A stretch of DNA of 52,397 nt, taken from assembly GCA_964556705.1 (NCBI GenBank), contig CAZKXX010000015.1, positions 1 through 52,397 of the forward strand, read 5' to 3'. Below the pieces are notes generated by a model. The model did no database searches and was not told the origin of the DNA. It worked only from the letters and a program-made list of their open reading frames with translations. Positions 21,815-30,796 of the stretch are shown one piece after another. The position numbers and the translations under genes were made by a program. Every line of letters starts with the position of its first letter. The first letter of the stretch is position 1. Origin of the DNA: CAZKXX01 sp964556705 (lineage in GTDB: Bacteria; Acidobacteriota; Terriglobia; UBA7540).

Positions 21815-24662
21815 GCGATGGCGCCAAATCGAAGAGCTCTATCACGCGGCGCTGGGGCGCCCGCCGGCCGAGCGCGCGGCGCTGCTGCTCGAAACCTGCG
21901 ATGACGAGGCGTTGCGGCGCGAAGTGGCCTCGCTGCTCGAAAAGCACGAGCAGACCGGAGACTTTCTCGACCGGCCGGCCTGGGAGCGGGTCCTGGCGGC
22001 GTCCGCGGCGCAGCAGGCCGAGGCGGCGGCGAGCCCGTCGCCGGCGCCTTCCGCGCAGACGGACACGCCGACGGACCTGGTGGGGAAGCAGGTGGGGCGC
22101 TTCGCCGTGCGGGCGCGCCTCGGCGCGGGCGGCATGGGCGAGGTGTATCTCGCCGAGGACACCGTCCTCAAGCGGCGCGTGGCGCTGAAGCGCGTGCCGC
22201 CCGCACTTCACTCCGACCCGCAGTACCGCCAGCGCCTGCTGAAGGAAGCCGAGCGGGCCTCGGGGCTCGACCACGAACACATCGCGGCCATTTACGACGT
22301 GCTGGAAGCCGACGGCGACGCGTTTGTGGTGATGGAGCACGTCGAAGGCGTCACGCTGCGCGACCGCATGCGCGAGCCCTTGAGCATCGAGGAGGGCGTT
22401 TCGCTCGCCGCGCAATGCGCCGAGGCGCTCGCCGCCGCGCACGAGAAGGGAATCGTTCATTACGACATCAAGCCGGAAAACATCATGCTGACGCCGAAGG
22501 GCCGAGTGAAAATCCTCGACTTCGGCATCGCGCGTCACCTGCCCGCTCCCGACCGCCCGACCACGTCGGAAAGTACGGACGAAGGCCGCTTTCGCGGGAC
22601 CCCGGCCTATATGGCGCCCGAGGCGCTGCTCGGGCGCGCTCCGGACGCGCGCGCCGACCTCTTTTCGCTGGGCGTGGTCCTTTACGAAGCCCTCGCCGGC
22701 CGGCACCCCTTCCTCGATGAAACGTTCGCCGCCACCACCGACCGCATCCTGCACGAAACGCCCGCGCCGCTCGGCGAACTGAACCGCCAGGTCCCGCCGG
22801 AACTCGAGCGCATCGTCTCCGCGCTGCTCGCCAAAGAGCCGGCCGGCCGTTACGCCAGCGCCGCGGCGCTGCTCGCCGACCTGCGCACGCTCGAACGGGG
22901 TGAATCTCCGAGACCCGTTGTCCGGCGGATTCTTTCCCGCTGGCCCGTTCCGGCCGCTTCGGCCGCCGTGGGAATCCTGACGCTGCTTGTGGGACTCGTC
23001 GTCTGGGAGTCGCTGCCCGCGCTGAAGCAGTCGGTCCGCCGCCAACTGCGGCTGGTCTCCGTGCCGGAGCAGAAGCACGTCGCGGTGCTGCCGTTTGCGG
23101 TGCTGGGCGGCGGAGGGGAGGAGTCGGCCTTCGCCGGCGGCCTGACGGAGACCGTGAGCGCCGGCCTGACCAGGCTGACGGAGAGACATTCGCTGCAAGT
23201 TGTGCCGGCGAGCGAAGTGCGCAGCCGCGGCGTGACCACCTTCGACCAGGCGCGGCGCGAATTCGGCGTCAACCTGGTCATCACAGGAAGCCTTCAATTT
23301 TCCGGGCCGACGGTGCGGGTGAATTACGTCCTCGCCGACGCCCGCTCGCGGCGGCAGATTCACGCCGACACCATCACCGCCGCCGCGCACGACTCCTTCG
23401 CCGTCGAAGACCGCGTGCTGGACGGCGTGCTCACGGCGCTGGAAATCTCGCTCCATCCGGGCGAGCGGACCGTGATGTCCGAGCACGGCACCCGCGAGCC
23501 CGCCGCCTTCGCTTCCTATCTGCGCGGCCGGGGCTACCTTCAGGACTACGCTAAAGCGGAGAACATCGAAAGTGCCATCGTGGCTTTCAGCGCTTCGCTC
23601 GAAAAAGATCCGCAGTACTCGCTGGCGCACGCGGGCCTGGGAGAGGCGTACTGGCAGAAGTATCTGCTGACGAGGGATTCCGAATGGGTGCAGCCGGCGC
23701 TCGAAGCCTGCCAACGCGCGGTGTCTCTGAAAGGCGGAGAATCGGCCGGGCACGCCTGCCTCGGCGTCGTGTACAACGGCACGGGCGAATACGAGCTGGC
23801 CGTGCAGCAGTTTCGTCGGGCCGTGGAACTCGAGCCCACCAGCGACGCCGCGCATCGCGGCCTGGCCGCGGCCTACCAGCGGCTGGGAAAGCCGCGTGAG
23901 GCCGAGGAAACCTACCGGCGAGCCATCGCCCTCCGCCCGCAGTACTGGGCGGGCTATAGCTGGCTGGGCGTGTTCTTTTACTTCCAGGGGCGTTACTCGG
24001 AAGCGGCGGAAATGTTCCGCAAGGTCGTTAGCTTGGCCCCGGACAATTCCCGGGGCTACAGCAATCTCTGCGCTGCGGAGGCCGGGCTGGGTCGCTACGC
24101 TCAGGCGATTGAGGCCTGTGAGCGGTCCGCGGCGATCCGGCCCACCGGGGGCGCCTTCTCGAACCTGGGCACAGCGTACTTTTACCTCCGACGGTTCGAG
24201 GAAGCGGCCCAGGCTTACCAGAAGGCCGTGACGCTGGAGCCGAAAGAGTACCTCTGGTGGGGCAATCTGGGCGAGGCCCAATATTGGGTCCCCGGAAAGC
24301 GCGCCGCCGCCACCGCAGCTTACGGCCACGCGATGTTGCGTGCGCAGGAAGCTCTCGCCGTCAATCCGCGCGATTCCCGCGCCCTCGGCTATCTTGGCTA
24401 TTACCAGGCCAGTGTTGGGGACGAGCGGGCCGCTTTGGCCACACTTCAAAGAGCGCTTTCGCTTGACCCCGACAACCCCGAACTTCGTCTCAATGCGGCA
24501 CTGACCTACAACAAGTTAGGCCGCGAGGACCAGGCTTTGGACTGGTTGACGAAAGCCCTGGCCGCCGGCCTCCCACCCCCGGTCCTTCGCGATAACCCGT
24601 TCCTTGACAACCTGCGCGCCGACGCTCGCTTCACCGAGCTGCTTCAGCGCCACCATCCTTGA
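21804..24662 (+). CDS. Membrane Ser/Thr protein kinase with TolB-like and TPR domains
   Basis: 952 residues. Kinase domain at about 95-350: glycine loop LGAGGMGEVYLAED, catalytic HYDIKPENIM, DFGIA and GTPAYMAPE. The usual HRD Arg is Tyr here, so it is a non-RD kinase. A transmembrane helix (about 378-398) is followed by a TolB/FlgO-like region (about 425-560, HVAVLPFAVLGGGGEESAFA) and about eight TPR units to the end. The N-terminal ~60 residues resemble the short segment seen in sigma-coupled kinases. Co-translated with the ECF sigma gene. Signal sensed outside and substrates inside are unknown. Confidence 0.93.
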   Translation: MDPERWRQIEELYHAALGRPPAERAALLLETCDDEALRREVASLLEKHEQTGDFLDRPAWERVLAASAAQQAEAAASPSPAPSAQTDTPTDLVGKQVGRFAVRARLGAGGMGEVYLAEDTVLKRRVALKRVPPALHSDPQYRQRLLKEAERASGLDHEHIAAIYDVLEADGDAFVVMEHVEGVTLRDRMREPLSIEEGVSLAAQCAEALAAAHEKGIVHYDIKPENIMLTPKGRVKILDFGIARHLPAPDRPTTSESTDEGRFRGTPAYMAPEALLGRAPDARADLFSLGVVLYEALAGRHPFLDETFAATTDRILHETPAPLGELNRQVPPELERIVSALLAKEPAGRYASAAALLADLRTLERGESPRPVVRRILSRWPVPAASAAVGILTLLVGLVVWESLPALKQSVRRQLRLVSVPEQKHVAVLPFAVLGGGGEESAFAGGLTETVSAGLTRLTERHSLQVVPASEVRSRGVTTFDQARREFGVNLVITGSLQFSGPTVRVNYVLADARSRRQIHADTITAAAHDSFAVEDRVLDGVLTALEISLHPGERTVMSEHGTREPAAFASYLRGRGYLQDYAKAENIESAIVAFSASLEKDPQYSLAHAGLGEAYWQKYLLTRDSEWVQPALEACQRAVSLKGGESAGHACLGVVYNGTGEYELAVQQFRRAVELEPTSDAAHRGLAAAYQRLGKPREAEETYRRAIALRPQYWAGYSWLGVFFYFQGRYSEAAEMFRKVVSLAPDNSRGYSNLCAAEAGLGRYAQAIEACERSAAIRPTGGAFSNLGTAYFYLRRFEEAAQAYQKAVTLEPKEYLWWGNLGEAQYWVPGKRAAATAAYGHAMLRAQEALAVNPRDSRALGYLGYYQASVGDERAALATLQRALSLDPDNPELRLNAALTYNKLGREDQALDWLTKALAAGLPPPVLRDNPFLDNLRADARFTELLQRHHP

Positions 24663-24674
24663 GAGGAGCACACC

Positions 24675-25082
24675 ATGCGCAAAAGACTCGCTATCGCGGT
24701 CGGCTCAACCCTGGTTTGCGGTGTTCTCACGGCGCTCCTTTTCGCACTGCCCCCTGCTCCCACGGAGGTCACGATCAACGGCGACCTTCAAACGGGCGGC
24801 GTAGATACCCCCTGGTTCACCCTGTCTCGCCAGGCTGGAGACAAGGTTCGATGGAAGAATCTGACTTCGGTCTCCTGCTCGGTGGAAATGGGTCCCCATT
24901 CGCCCTTCCCCGTCGAACCCATTCCCGTCGCCGCCAACGGAGGCGTCTCGCCTGAATATGACGCCGCCAAAGCGCCGCCCCATCCGAAAGGCTGGCCAAA
25001 AGGCAAAGTGTATAAGATGTACAAATATTCCGTGAAGTGTGATGGCGTGATTTTTGATCCCGGCTGGGGAGTGACGCCGTAG
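24675..25082 (+). CDS. Small secreted beta-rich protein, cupredoxin-like in outline
   Basis: 135 residues with a signal segment (about 4-27). GDKVRWKNLTSVSCSVEMG and YKYSVKCDGVIFDPGW resemble the strand layout of small cupredoxin-like domains, but the copper-binding His-Cys-Met pattern is not evident, and two Cys (about 68 and 124) could form a disulfide. GAGAGGAGC precedes the ATG, only 12 bases after the kinase stop, so it may be the last gene of the sigma-kinase operon. Function unknown. Confidence 0.65.
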   Translation: MRKRLAIAVGSTLVCGVLTALLFALPPAPTEVTINGDLQTGGVDTPWFTLSRQAGDKVRWKNLTSVSCSVEMGPHSPFPVEPIPVAANGGVSPEYDAAKAPPHPKGWPKGKVYKMYKYSVKCDGVIFDPGWGVTP

Positions 25083-25158
25083 ACCCTCGATTGGATCCAG
25101 GGTTGGGACGCGAACGCCGCGACACGTCGTCCCCACCAGGGCACTTGCGCCAGGGAAG

Positions 25159-25216
25159 AGCAGGTAGCGCAGAGTGTCGTTGTCTGACACTCTGCGGCTT
25201 TTCGTTAAATGCGAGC
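25159..25216. repeat. REP element, copy 1 of a 58-bp exact duplicate
   Basis: GTAG (25164-25167) followed by the hairpin CGCAGAGTGTC / GACACTCTGCG (25168-25196, 7-base loop) and GCTTTT. GTAG at the foot of a palindrome is the mark of REPs moved by RAYT transposases. The same 58 bases recur exactly at 30737-30794. This copy overlaps the last codons of the RAYT gene and could also terminate transcription. Confidence 0.8.
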
Positions 25217-25726
25217 CCGCGCGTCGGCGGGAAGCTGAGCGCGATCGATGCTCAGGAAAGGGTGCCGCGTTGCCGCCTTCCGAACGCTCCCCGAATATTC
25301 GCGCACGCTCGACCACGGCCAATCCTCGGCGCGGCACGCCAGCCCTGCCTTCACCGGGTTCTGATGAAGATAGTCCACCTTCTCCCAGTATTCTCGCACC
25401 GTCCGCAGCGCGCGGTCAAAGAAGCGCGGTTGCCATAGTAAGCCCCGTTCTTTCCGCGCCGCGTTGATGCGCAGCGTCGAGCCCACCTTGATTGATTCCA
25501 TCACCCGCGAAATCGTCAGAGGAAACCGCGGGAAAAGAATCGCATGCCAGTGGCCCGGCAAGAAGACCCACGCTGTCAGCAGAAAGCCATGATGCTGGCG
25601 CCGCGCCGCGATGACCCGCGCGAGGCGTTCGAATTCGGTTTCGCTCAACGGGCCGCGCCGCCGCAGCAAACGACAGATGACGAAAAAGAATCGGTCCGTG
25701 AGAACCAAGCGTCGCAGTCGGGACAT
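25205..25726 (-). CDS. REP-associated tyrosine transposase (RAYT, Y1 type)
   Basis: 173 residues. FLPGHWHAILFPRF carries the HUH metal-binding His pair, and VREYWEKVDYLHQNPVKAGL holds the catalytic Tyr and conserved Asn-Pro region. RAYTs cut and join single-stranded REP hairpins. The stop codon lies inside a REP copy (25159-25216), the expected partner. A second truncated RAYT lies at 31127. The gene looks intact and is on the same strand as the RHS fragments upstream. Confidence 0.9.
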   Translation of the reverse strand: MSRLRRLVLTDRFFFVICRLLRRRGPLSETEFERLARVIAARRQHHGFLLTAWVFLPGHWHAILFPRFPLTISRVMESIKVGSTLRINAARKERGLLWQPRFFDRALRTVREYWEKVDYLHQNPVKAGLACRAEDWPWSSVREYSGSVRKAATRHPFLSIDRAQLPADARARI

Positions 25727-25752
25727 GAGAGCATTCTATATCGTTCCGTCCT

Positions 25753-26240
25753 TCAAAAGCCGCGGAGTCTCAAACCGCGAGACTTCGCGCTACCTGCTCC
25801 TGCTGGACTTGTCCCGTGGCGTTCGTCATCACCTGCGCTGTCCCCAGATGGTCCGAGAAGAAGCTTGCCCTGAGCGGAGTCGAAGGGTCGAATAGACCGT
25901 CCCGTTTTCGTCTCGCCGGGCAATCCGCGCCCCGGCGCGCCACAGGGCGTCGAAGGAGCGCCCGTCGTCGTCGTATGAATCCGCTCCGGCTGGTGACGGT
26001 GGTTGAAGCGGAACGTGGACGTGATCGTCCCGCCGTTCTTCAGCGAGCAGAGCGCCCCGTGCGGCGCGTAGTAACCGTCCGTGGCGTAGTTGATCGAGTT
26101 CCCCAGGTCCTTGGCCTCCTTCACCTGGCCCGTGGCGTGATATGCGTAGCTGATCCTCCGCCCGCTCGGGTAGGTGATCGTCGCCAGCGTGTTGTCGAGG
26201 TTGTAGCCATAGTAGATGCTGTTCGTGATGCCGGAAATTC
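25753..26240 (-). pseudogene. RHS core fragment D (YD-repeat region)
   Basis: Minus-strand fragment with NLDNTLATITYPSGRRISYA and FNHRHQPERIHTTTTG, clearly RHS/YD-repeat type, but it lacks both the secretion/shell N terminus and the end of the core. It starts right after the stop of a small membrane protein gene and breaks off near 25880 in a dispersed-repeat-like sequence (GCCCTGAGCGGAGTCGAAGG). Remnant of a toxin gene. Confidence 0.7.
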
Positions 26241-26276
26241 TCCAGCGGTCTATTCTGATGCAGCCTAATGCGTTGG

Positions 26277-26789
26277 CTACCGGCGTGCGCGAAATTCCAA
26301 ACGGGCGAGAACCATCGCGCCTACGATTCCATAACCGGCTGAGAGTGGTATGCTCAGTACAACGGGTACTAACCCGTAGGTTTGGATGCTCATCCACCAA
26401 AGCAGAAAGTTCCAAACCAAATTAAGCGATTCGTCGGTAGGCGTTATAGCTGTACAGTACGCCGCGGCAAGCACGTAGAAAGCCTCAAGCGCCAGTATCG
26501 TCGAAACGACCGCTGCGGCGGGAACCCCCAATAGTAAGGTCCCTTTACTCCAACGCAGCTTTTTCGCCCCGACGATAAGGATCACGGAGAAAAACAAGCC
26601 CCCGAGGCCTGGAAGGACGAGGTTGGTTAGCGGATGGTCGACAAAGGATGGATCCTGACCACCGTCATAGGCCCAGAATCTGTAAAGGCGAATACCTAAC
26701 AAATGAACGACGAACGCATACGAAAAGAGAAAGAGCCGTAGCCGCTTGCCGAGAATCATTTTACGCAATTGAGGGGGCGCATCGGACAT
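26277..26789 (-). CDS. Four/five-helix membrane protein, likely RHS immunity partner 4
   Basis: 170 residues with hydrophobic helices near 18-38, 54-76, 85-112 and 122-160. The ATG at 26789 is preceded by a strong AGGAGGAG. It lies 54 bases after an RHS fragment with a Cys-rich tip (26844-27590). Small unrelated membrane proteins directly after RHS C-terminal tips are usually immunity proteins, which is the inferred role. No family recognised. Confidence 0.6.
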   Translation of the reverse strand: MSDAPPQLRKMILGKRLRLFLFSYAFVVHLLGIRLYRFWAYDGGQDPSFVDHPLTNLVLPGLGGLFFSVILIVGAKKLRWSKGTLLLGVPAAAVVSTILALEAFYVLAAAYCTAITPTDESLNLVWNFLLWWMSIQTYGLVPVVLSIPLSAGYGIVGAMVLARLEFRARR

Positions 26790-26843
26790 ACGGAAACTCC
26801 TCCTGGGCCTCCAAGAGCTTCCTCTTCGCGGGAGAGCGGACTA

Positions 26844-27590
26844 TCAGGGCACGGGGATCGCGATGCTACATTCGAGCGTGCAGATCCCTCCACAGACAGC
26901 ATGCAATTGCGCTTGGCATGAAATGAATTTCCGACCTTCAGCTATGGTCCAACAATTGTCCCTTTCCTGAAGGCACAGACGAATGCAGTTGCTCATGAAG
27001 TTGTCGCCCGCTCTCTTGCACACCCCTGGAGCGGTCCGGCAGTAGTAGGTTTTGTTCGGCACCTTTGGGTTCGCGCACTGTCGGTCGTAATACTCGCAGC
27101 TCTTCGTGCCCCGGCATGGGCCGCGTTGCGTACCCCCAGTGATGCCCCCCGCGTGCTGCGCGCACACGCCGTGATTGCGGCTTTGGGGGTCCTGAGCCGC
27201 AGGCGCCGGCGCGAAGGGCTGCAAGCCGAACGGGTCGGTGAGGTTCGTCGGGTTGTCGAGCACATACACGTATCGGTTGAAGTTCTGCGGGTTGTCCGTC
27301 AGCACCATTTCCGGGTCGGCGCTCATCCACCGCCCCATCGCGCGCGAGTACTTCCGATAGAGCGTGTGGTAGAGCGCGCTCTCCGAGTCCAGCTCGTGGT
27401 CGGTGAATTTGTAGGGGTCATCCACCGTCCCGCTGTTGCACGTCTCCGCGCCCCAGGGGTTGTAGTCAATGTCCCGGACCACGCCGCCCGAGGCGTTGGT
27501 GATCTTCCGCAGCGACCCGAGATGGTCCCGGAAGAAATAATACACCGTCCCCGAAGCGTCCCGCCGCGCCACCCGCTGCCCGTTCATCCC
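26844..27590 (-). pseudogene. RHS core fragment B with Cys-rich C-terminal tip
   Basis: 247 codons. The core part (VARRDASGTVYYFFRDHLGS, NPWGAETCNSGTVDDPYKF, YRKYSRAMGRWMSADPEMV, NRYVYVLDNPTNLTDPFGL) is the conserved RHS-associated core end. After NLTDPFGLQP comes a variable tip of about 120 residues with 13 Cys and the pattern CEYYD ... VC ... NCIRLCLQERDNC. There is no N-terminal RHS shell or signal, so it cannot be secreted as it stands. It begins immediately after the stop of the 27600 membrane protein gene and is followed by another membrane protein gene. Confidence 0.82.
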
Positions 27591-27599
27591 AGTCGATGG

Positions 27600-27983
27600 T
27601 CAGTCGCCAAACGAGATCCAGCCAAACACGACACTGAAGGCATGGTACAGAGCCAAAATCGAATAGAGAATCAGTTGAAATCCACCCGCGAAAAATCCAA
27701 AAGCCAGTACGAAGACAGTGGCAATGCGATTGGTGTGGGGAAAAAGCAACGCCGCCAACCCGGCGAGTATGGATACGCTTCCGATGTAAGCAACCAGCAG
27801 CGATACCGCGCCCCTTTCGTCGATCGAGGCAAGGCTAGAAACAAAACGGAACATTCCGAATTGCGTATAGACGACGAACACGCAGAAGCCCAGAGCGGCG
27901 AAGACCGTTGGCCAAGCTACTGGTTTGCGCAGCTCGTGTGAGAGGAACGCGAGAGTCGAGCTTCTCAATAAAGACCCCGACAT
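27600..27983 (-). CDS. Four-helix membrane protein, likely RHS immunity partner 3
   Basis: 127 residues with four transmembrane helices spanning nearly the entire length. The ATG at 27983 lies 19 bases inside the 3' end of the RHS gene that ends at 27965, which indicates coupled expression of toxin tip and partner. The frame is open further upstream, but that part is RHS antiframe sequence. Role inferred from position only. Confidence 0.62.
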   Translation of the reverse strand: MSGSLLRSSTLAFLSHELRKPVAWPTVFAALGFCVFVVYTQFGMFRFVSSLASIDERGAVSLLVAYIGSVSILAGLAALLFPHTNRIATVFVLAFGFFAGGFQLILYSILALYHAFSVVFGWISFGD

Positions 27984-29341
27984 GAAAACACCAGCTTGAT
28001 ATCGAGACGCATATAAATGGGAATAGGCAATGGGATAGTTATGGCCCGAGGAGGGATAACTGTCCAAGTTAGAGGTCCACATTCGTTCAAAAAGCATTTC
28101 GGAAAATGAATCGCGACCCGGCACGTAGTTCGCTCGCTGGGGGAAGGAAGCGGACGGCACTCCTGAATATCCCGCTTAACCAAGCATCTTCGGACGCAGT
28201 TTTCCCAGCATGAGCCACCCGTGTTCCGGCACACTCGACCCGCCACGCGTCCGTACAGTTGATCGTCCTCACGACGAGTGCGCGCGAGTTGATCGTAATA
28301 CGGACAACAGCAGGTTTTGTTTTCTGGAGTGGAACAGGTTATTACGATCAATCCAGGCCAGGGAATCCAGGGATAATCCCAGAAACCAATGTGAAAGTCG
28401 CCATCCGGGTCCACGCGATTGAGTGGATCGTCCCAGACGTACGGATAGAGATTCAGCGACTGCGGCTGTTGCGGGATCCCCTGAACAGGATCCCGCGACA
28501 GCCAGCGCCCCAACGTCGGCGAGTACTTACGATAAAGCGTGTGGTAGAGCCCGCTTTCTCCATCCAGCTCGTGCCCCGTGAATTTGTGAGGGTCATCCAC
28601 CGTCCCGCTGTTGCACGTCTCCGTCCCCCAGGGGTTGTAGTCGATGTCCCGCACCACCCCGCCCGAAGCGTTCGTGATCTTCCGCAGCGACCCGAGCCGG
28701 TCATGAAAAAAATAGTAGACGGTTCCGTTCGCGTCGCGGCGAGCAACGGCTCTCCCTTCAAAGTAAACGTATTCACGGAGGTTGGTGCCGCTCAAGTCGG
28801 TTTCCGCAAGAACTTCGCCTGTAACTGTCCGCCAGTACAGCTTCCCGCTGTCTTTCTTCACCCTCCGCCCGTCGCCGTCATAAGTGTAATTCACTCCCCC
28901 GGCCGCCGCCAGCCGCCCTTCCGCGTTCCACATGTAGGTCACTCCGTGGTCGTTGGTGATGTTTCCGGCGGCGTCGTAGAAAATCGTCTGCGAGCCTTCC
29001 GAGCACGTTTTCGTGATACGGTTGGCGCTATCCACGGTCCAGCACGGCGCCGGCGACGAGCATTTGGTTGAAGCCGCCTGCGTCAGGTTGGCGTAGCGGT
29101 CATACGTGTAGCTTTGGCCCCAGCAGCCGCATCCCGAGGTCCCCTGTCCCTGCGCGGTCTTCACCCGCACCAGCTCATCGTAGGTGAACGTCTGCGTGCG
29201 GTTCGCGTCCTTGTTGTCCGTAATCGACTGCACCTGGTCCACCAGCGCGCCCCCGGCGTCGGCGTAGCTGTACGTCAGATCGAGGATTGTCGCCGTCGAA
29301 GACGGCGCCCCGCAGGCCGGTTCAGTCTGCTACGCGAGACC
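27965..29341 (-). pseudogene. RHS core fragment C with Cys-rich C-terminal tip
   Basis: About 457 codons from the stop of the preceding gene. YD repeats (FTYDELVRVKTAQ, NYTYDGDGRRVKKDSG, EYVYFEGRAVARRDANGTVY) lead into the full RHS-associated core end and a ~150-residue tip holding 13 Cys with CCCPYYD ... VCRN ... CWENCVRRCLVKRDIQEC. The tip pattern is shared with fragment B despite otherwise different sequence. It has no shell N terminus or secretion signal. The first Met in frame is at 29242, but homology extends to about 29341. A membrane protein start overlaps its 3' end. Confidence 0.82.
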
Positions 29342-29780
29342 CCCGTCGCAATTCATTTACGACGAGTAGTACCGACGCCGGCGGAATGGCCAGAAAAATT
29401 CCGACGGTGACGAAGACGAGATACTCAGCGGGGAGAACACGTTCAAGTTCGCAAATCAGGCCCAGTGTGGCCGAGATGACCGCGGCGAAGGTGAGTATCT
29501 TGCGGGCGAAGGGATGTATTGACGGTACGGAGAGCAAGAAGCTCAGCAACCACACTGCGGCCAGCCAATTCAAGATATGTGTAAGTGGCCAGCCCAAGAC
29601 ACTTCGAAAGGCTTCCAAATAGCCCCTCAGAATACTCGTCAAGACGAACAGGGATGAAATATTGACGAGTAGTAGACATGTCCACGCAAGGGCTAGCCAC
29701 ACACGAGGAGAAAGTTCCCTCGGCAAAACTAAGGGACGCAAGAGATCCCCCTTCTCAGGGACTCCATCTACGGGGCGCAC
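29322..29780 (-). CDS. Four-helix membrane protein, likely RHS immunity partner 2
   Basis: 152 residues, four transmembrane helices (about 28-50, 66-88, 92-112, 118-142). It begins with a GTG at 29780, 26 bases inside the 3' end of the frameshifted RHS tip (29755-30313), and its stop is followed at once by RHS fragment C. No family recognised. Immunity role inferred from placement. Confidence 0.58.
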   Translation of the reverse strand: MRPVDGVPEKGDLLRPLVLPRELSPRVWLALAWTCLLLVNISSLFVLTSILRGYLEAFRSVLGWPLTHILNWLAAVWLLSFLLSVPSIHPFARKILTFAAVISATLGLICELERVLPAEYLVFVTVGIFLAIPPASVLLVVNELRRGSRVAD

Positions 29781-30313
29781 TCCGAGGGCTCAAGCTAAAG
29801 GGCGCCGTCCGGGTTCGTTTGATTTGAGGTGTCGTACCCTCGGGAACGCACTCGGTTGCGGCCTTTCCACACAGGCATATTACTGCAACCGTGGCCGAAC
29901 AAATAATGGCTGCTCCCACGCAAGCGATGAGATTCCCTGTCGTGAAACAGGCTGCCACTCCTACCGCGCAAGCAACCGGGAGAATTCCGAAGCCCGTCGT
30001 AGTTCCCACACAAACCCCGAACCAGACCTTGTCGAAGACTTTCACTGTCCCCGGTGGGCAGTCCTTGGTACACCTTTGGAGCAAAGATCCGGCTTGCAGA
30101 GCAGCGGCACCTGCGGAAGCTGCAGCGGCGGGACCGCCTGCTCGGTGCTGCCCGCAAACTCCGTGGTTGCGGCTTTGGGGGTCCTGGGCCGGCGGTGCCG
30201 GCGCGAAGGCTGCAAGCCGAACGGGTCTGTGAGATTCGTCGGGTTGTCGAGCACATACACGTATCGGTTGAAATTCTGCGGATTGTCGGTCAGCACCATT
30301 TCCGGGTCGGATG
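29755..30313 (-). pseudogene. RHS C-terminal tip A, frameshifted
   Basis: Starts abruptly at DPEMVLTDNPQNFNRYVYVL, nearly identical in DNA to fragment B (27210-27310 against 30200-30313). One G is missing near 30206-30209 compared with B, which throws the tip out of frame. Restoring it continues the frame into a tip with LLQRCTKDCPPGTVKVFDKV and a long hydrophobic Gly/Ala/Cys-rich stretch (about GILPVACAVGVAACFTTGN onward). That stretch could insert in membranes. Broken remnant of a toxin cassette. Confidence 0.75.
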
Positions 30314-30336
30314 AAAACTGCCCCCCTCGGCCTTCC

Positions 30337-30732
30337 TCATCCGCGCAACAAGCCTGCGATCCAGCCTAGTATTATAAACGGATACCAGATCATGAATCCG
30401 AGTGCGAGACCCAGTTCATGCCAGCCAAGGGAGAGAGCTGCCATCAGAATTAAGAGCGGAACGGTTTTGCTCCGACCCTTCGGGAAGAATGCCAAAATCG
30501 CGGCAATCGTGGAGAGTTGAAGGATGACGCCAACAAGCACGAGCACCGTGTCTAGTCGCGGATCTCTGTAAAGTTCTGAGCCGCTCCATAGTTTGTACGT
30601 GCCAAGGGAGACAGCGAAGCCTAGGAGCGAAACCTTGGCAAGAAATCCCCACGGGCGCCTCAGATCTGCCCAAACGATCCGGCTGATGGATTTCGAGCGC
30701 GCAACTAGCCCGCTCAAAACAAACCTCGACAC
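30337..30732 (-). CDS. Four-helix membrane protein, likely RHS immunity partner 1
   Basis: 131 residues from a GTG at 30732, with about four transmembrane helices. The open frame continues upstream through the REP element (30737-30794), but that part is hairpin sequence, so the shorter form is preferred. No clear ribosome site. No RHS tip remains upstream, so the partner toxin has been lost, while RHS tip A follows directly after its stop. Confidence 0.5.
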   Translation of the reverse strand: MSRFVLSGLVARSKSISRIVWADLRRPWGFLAKVSLLGFAVSLGTYKLWSGSELYRDPRLDTVLVLVGVILQLSTIAAILAFFPKGRSKTVPLLILMAALSLGWHELGLALGFMIWYPFIILGWIAGLLRG

Positions 30733-30736
30733 GAAA

Positions 30737-30794
30737 AGCAGGTAGCGCAGAGTGTCGTTGTCTGACACTCTGCGGCTTTTCGTTAAATGCGAGC
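30737..30794. repeat. REP element, copy 2 of the 58-bp exact duplicate
   Basis: Identical to 25159-25216, including the GTAG foot and the 11-bp hairpin. It lies 5578 bases away and marks the opposite end of the RHS island. Confidence 0.8.
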
Positions 30795-30796
30795 GG

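Noticed and set aside
21786..24449. 887-codon minus-strand open frame
   Set aside because: Antisense to the kinase/TPR gene, whose motifs are unambiguous. No ribosome site and no recognisable domain.
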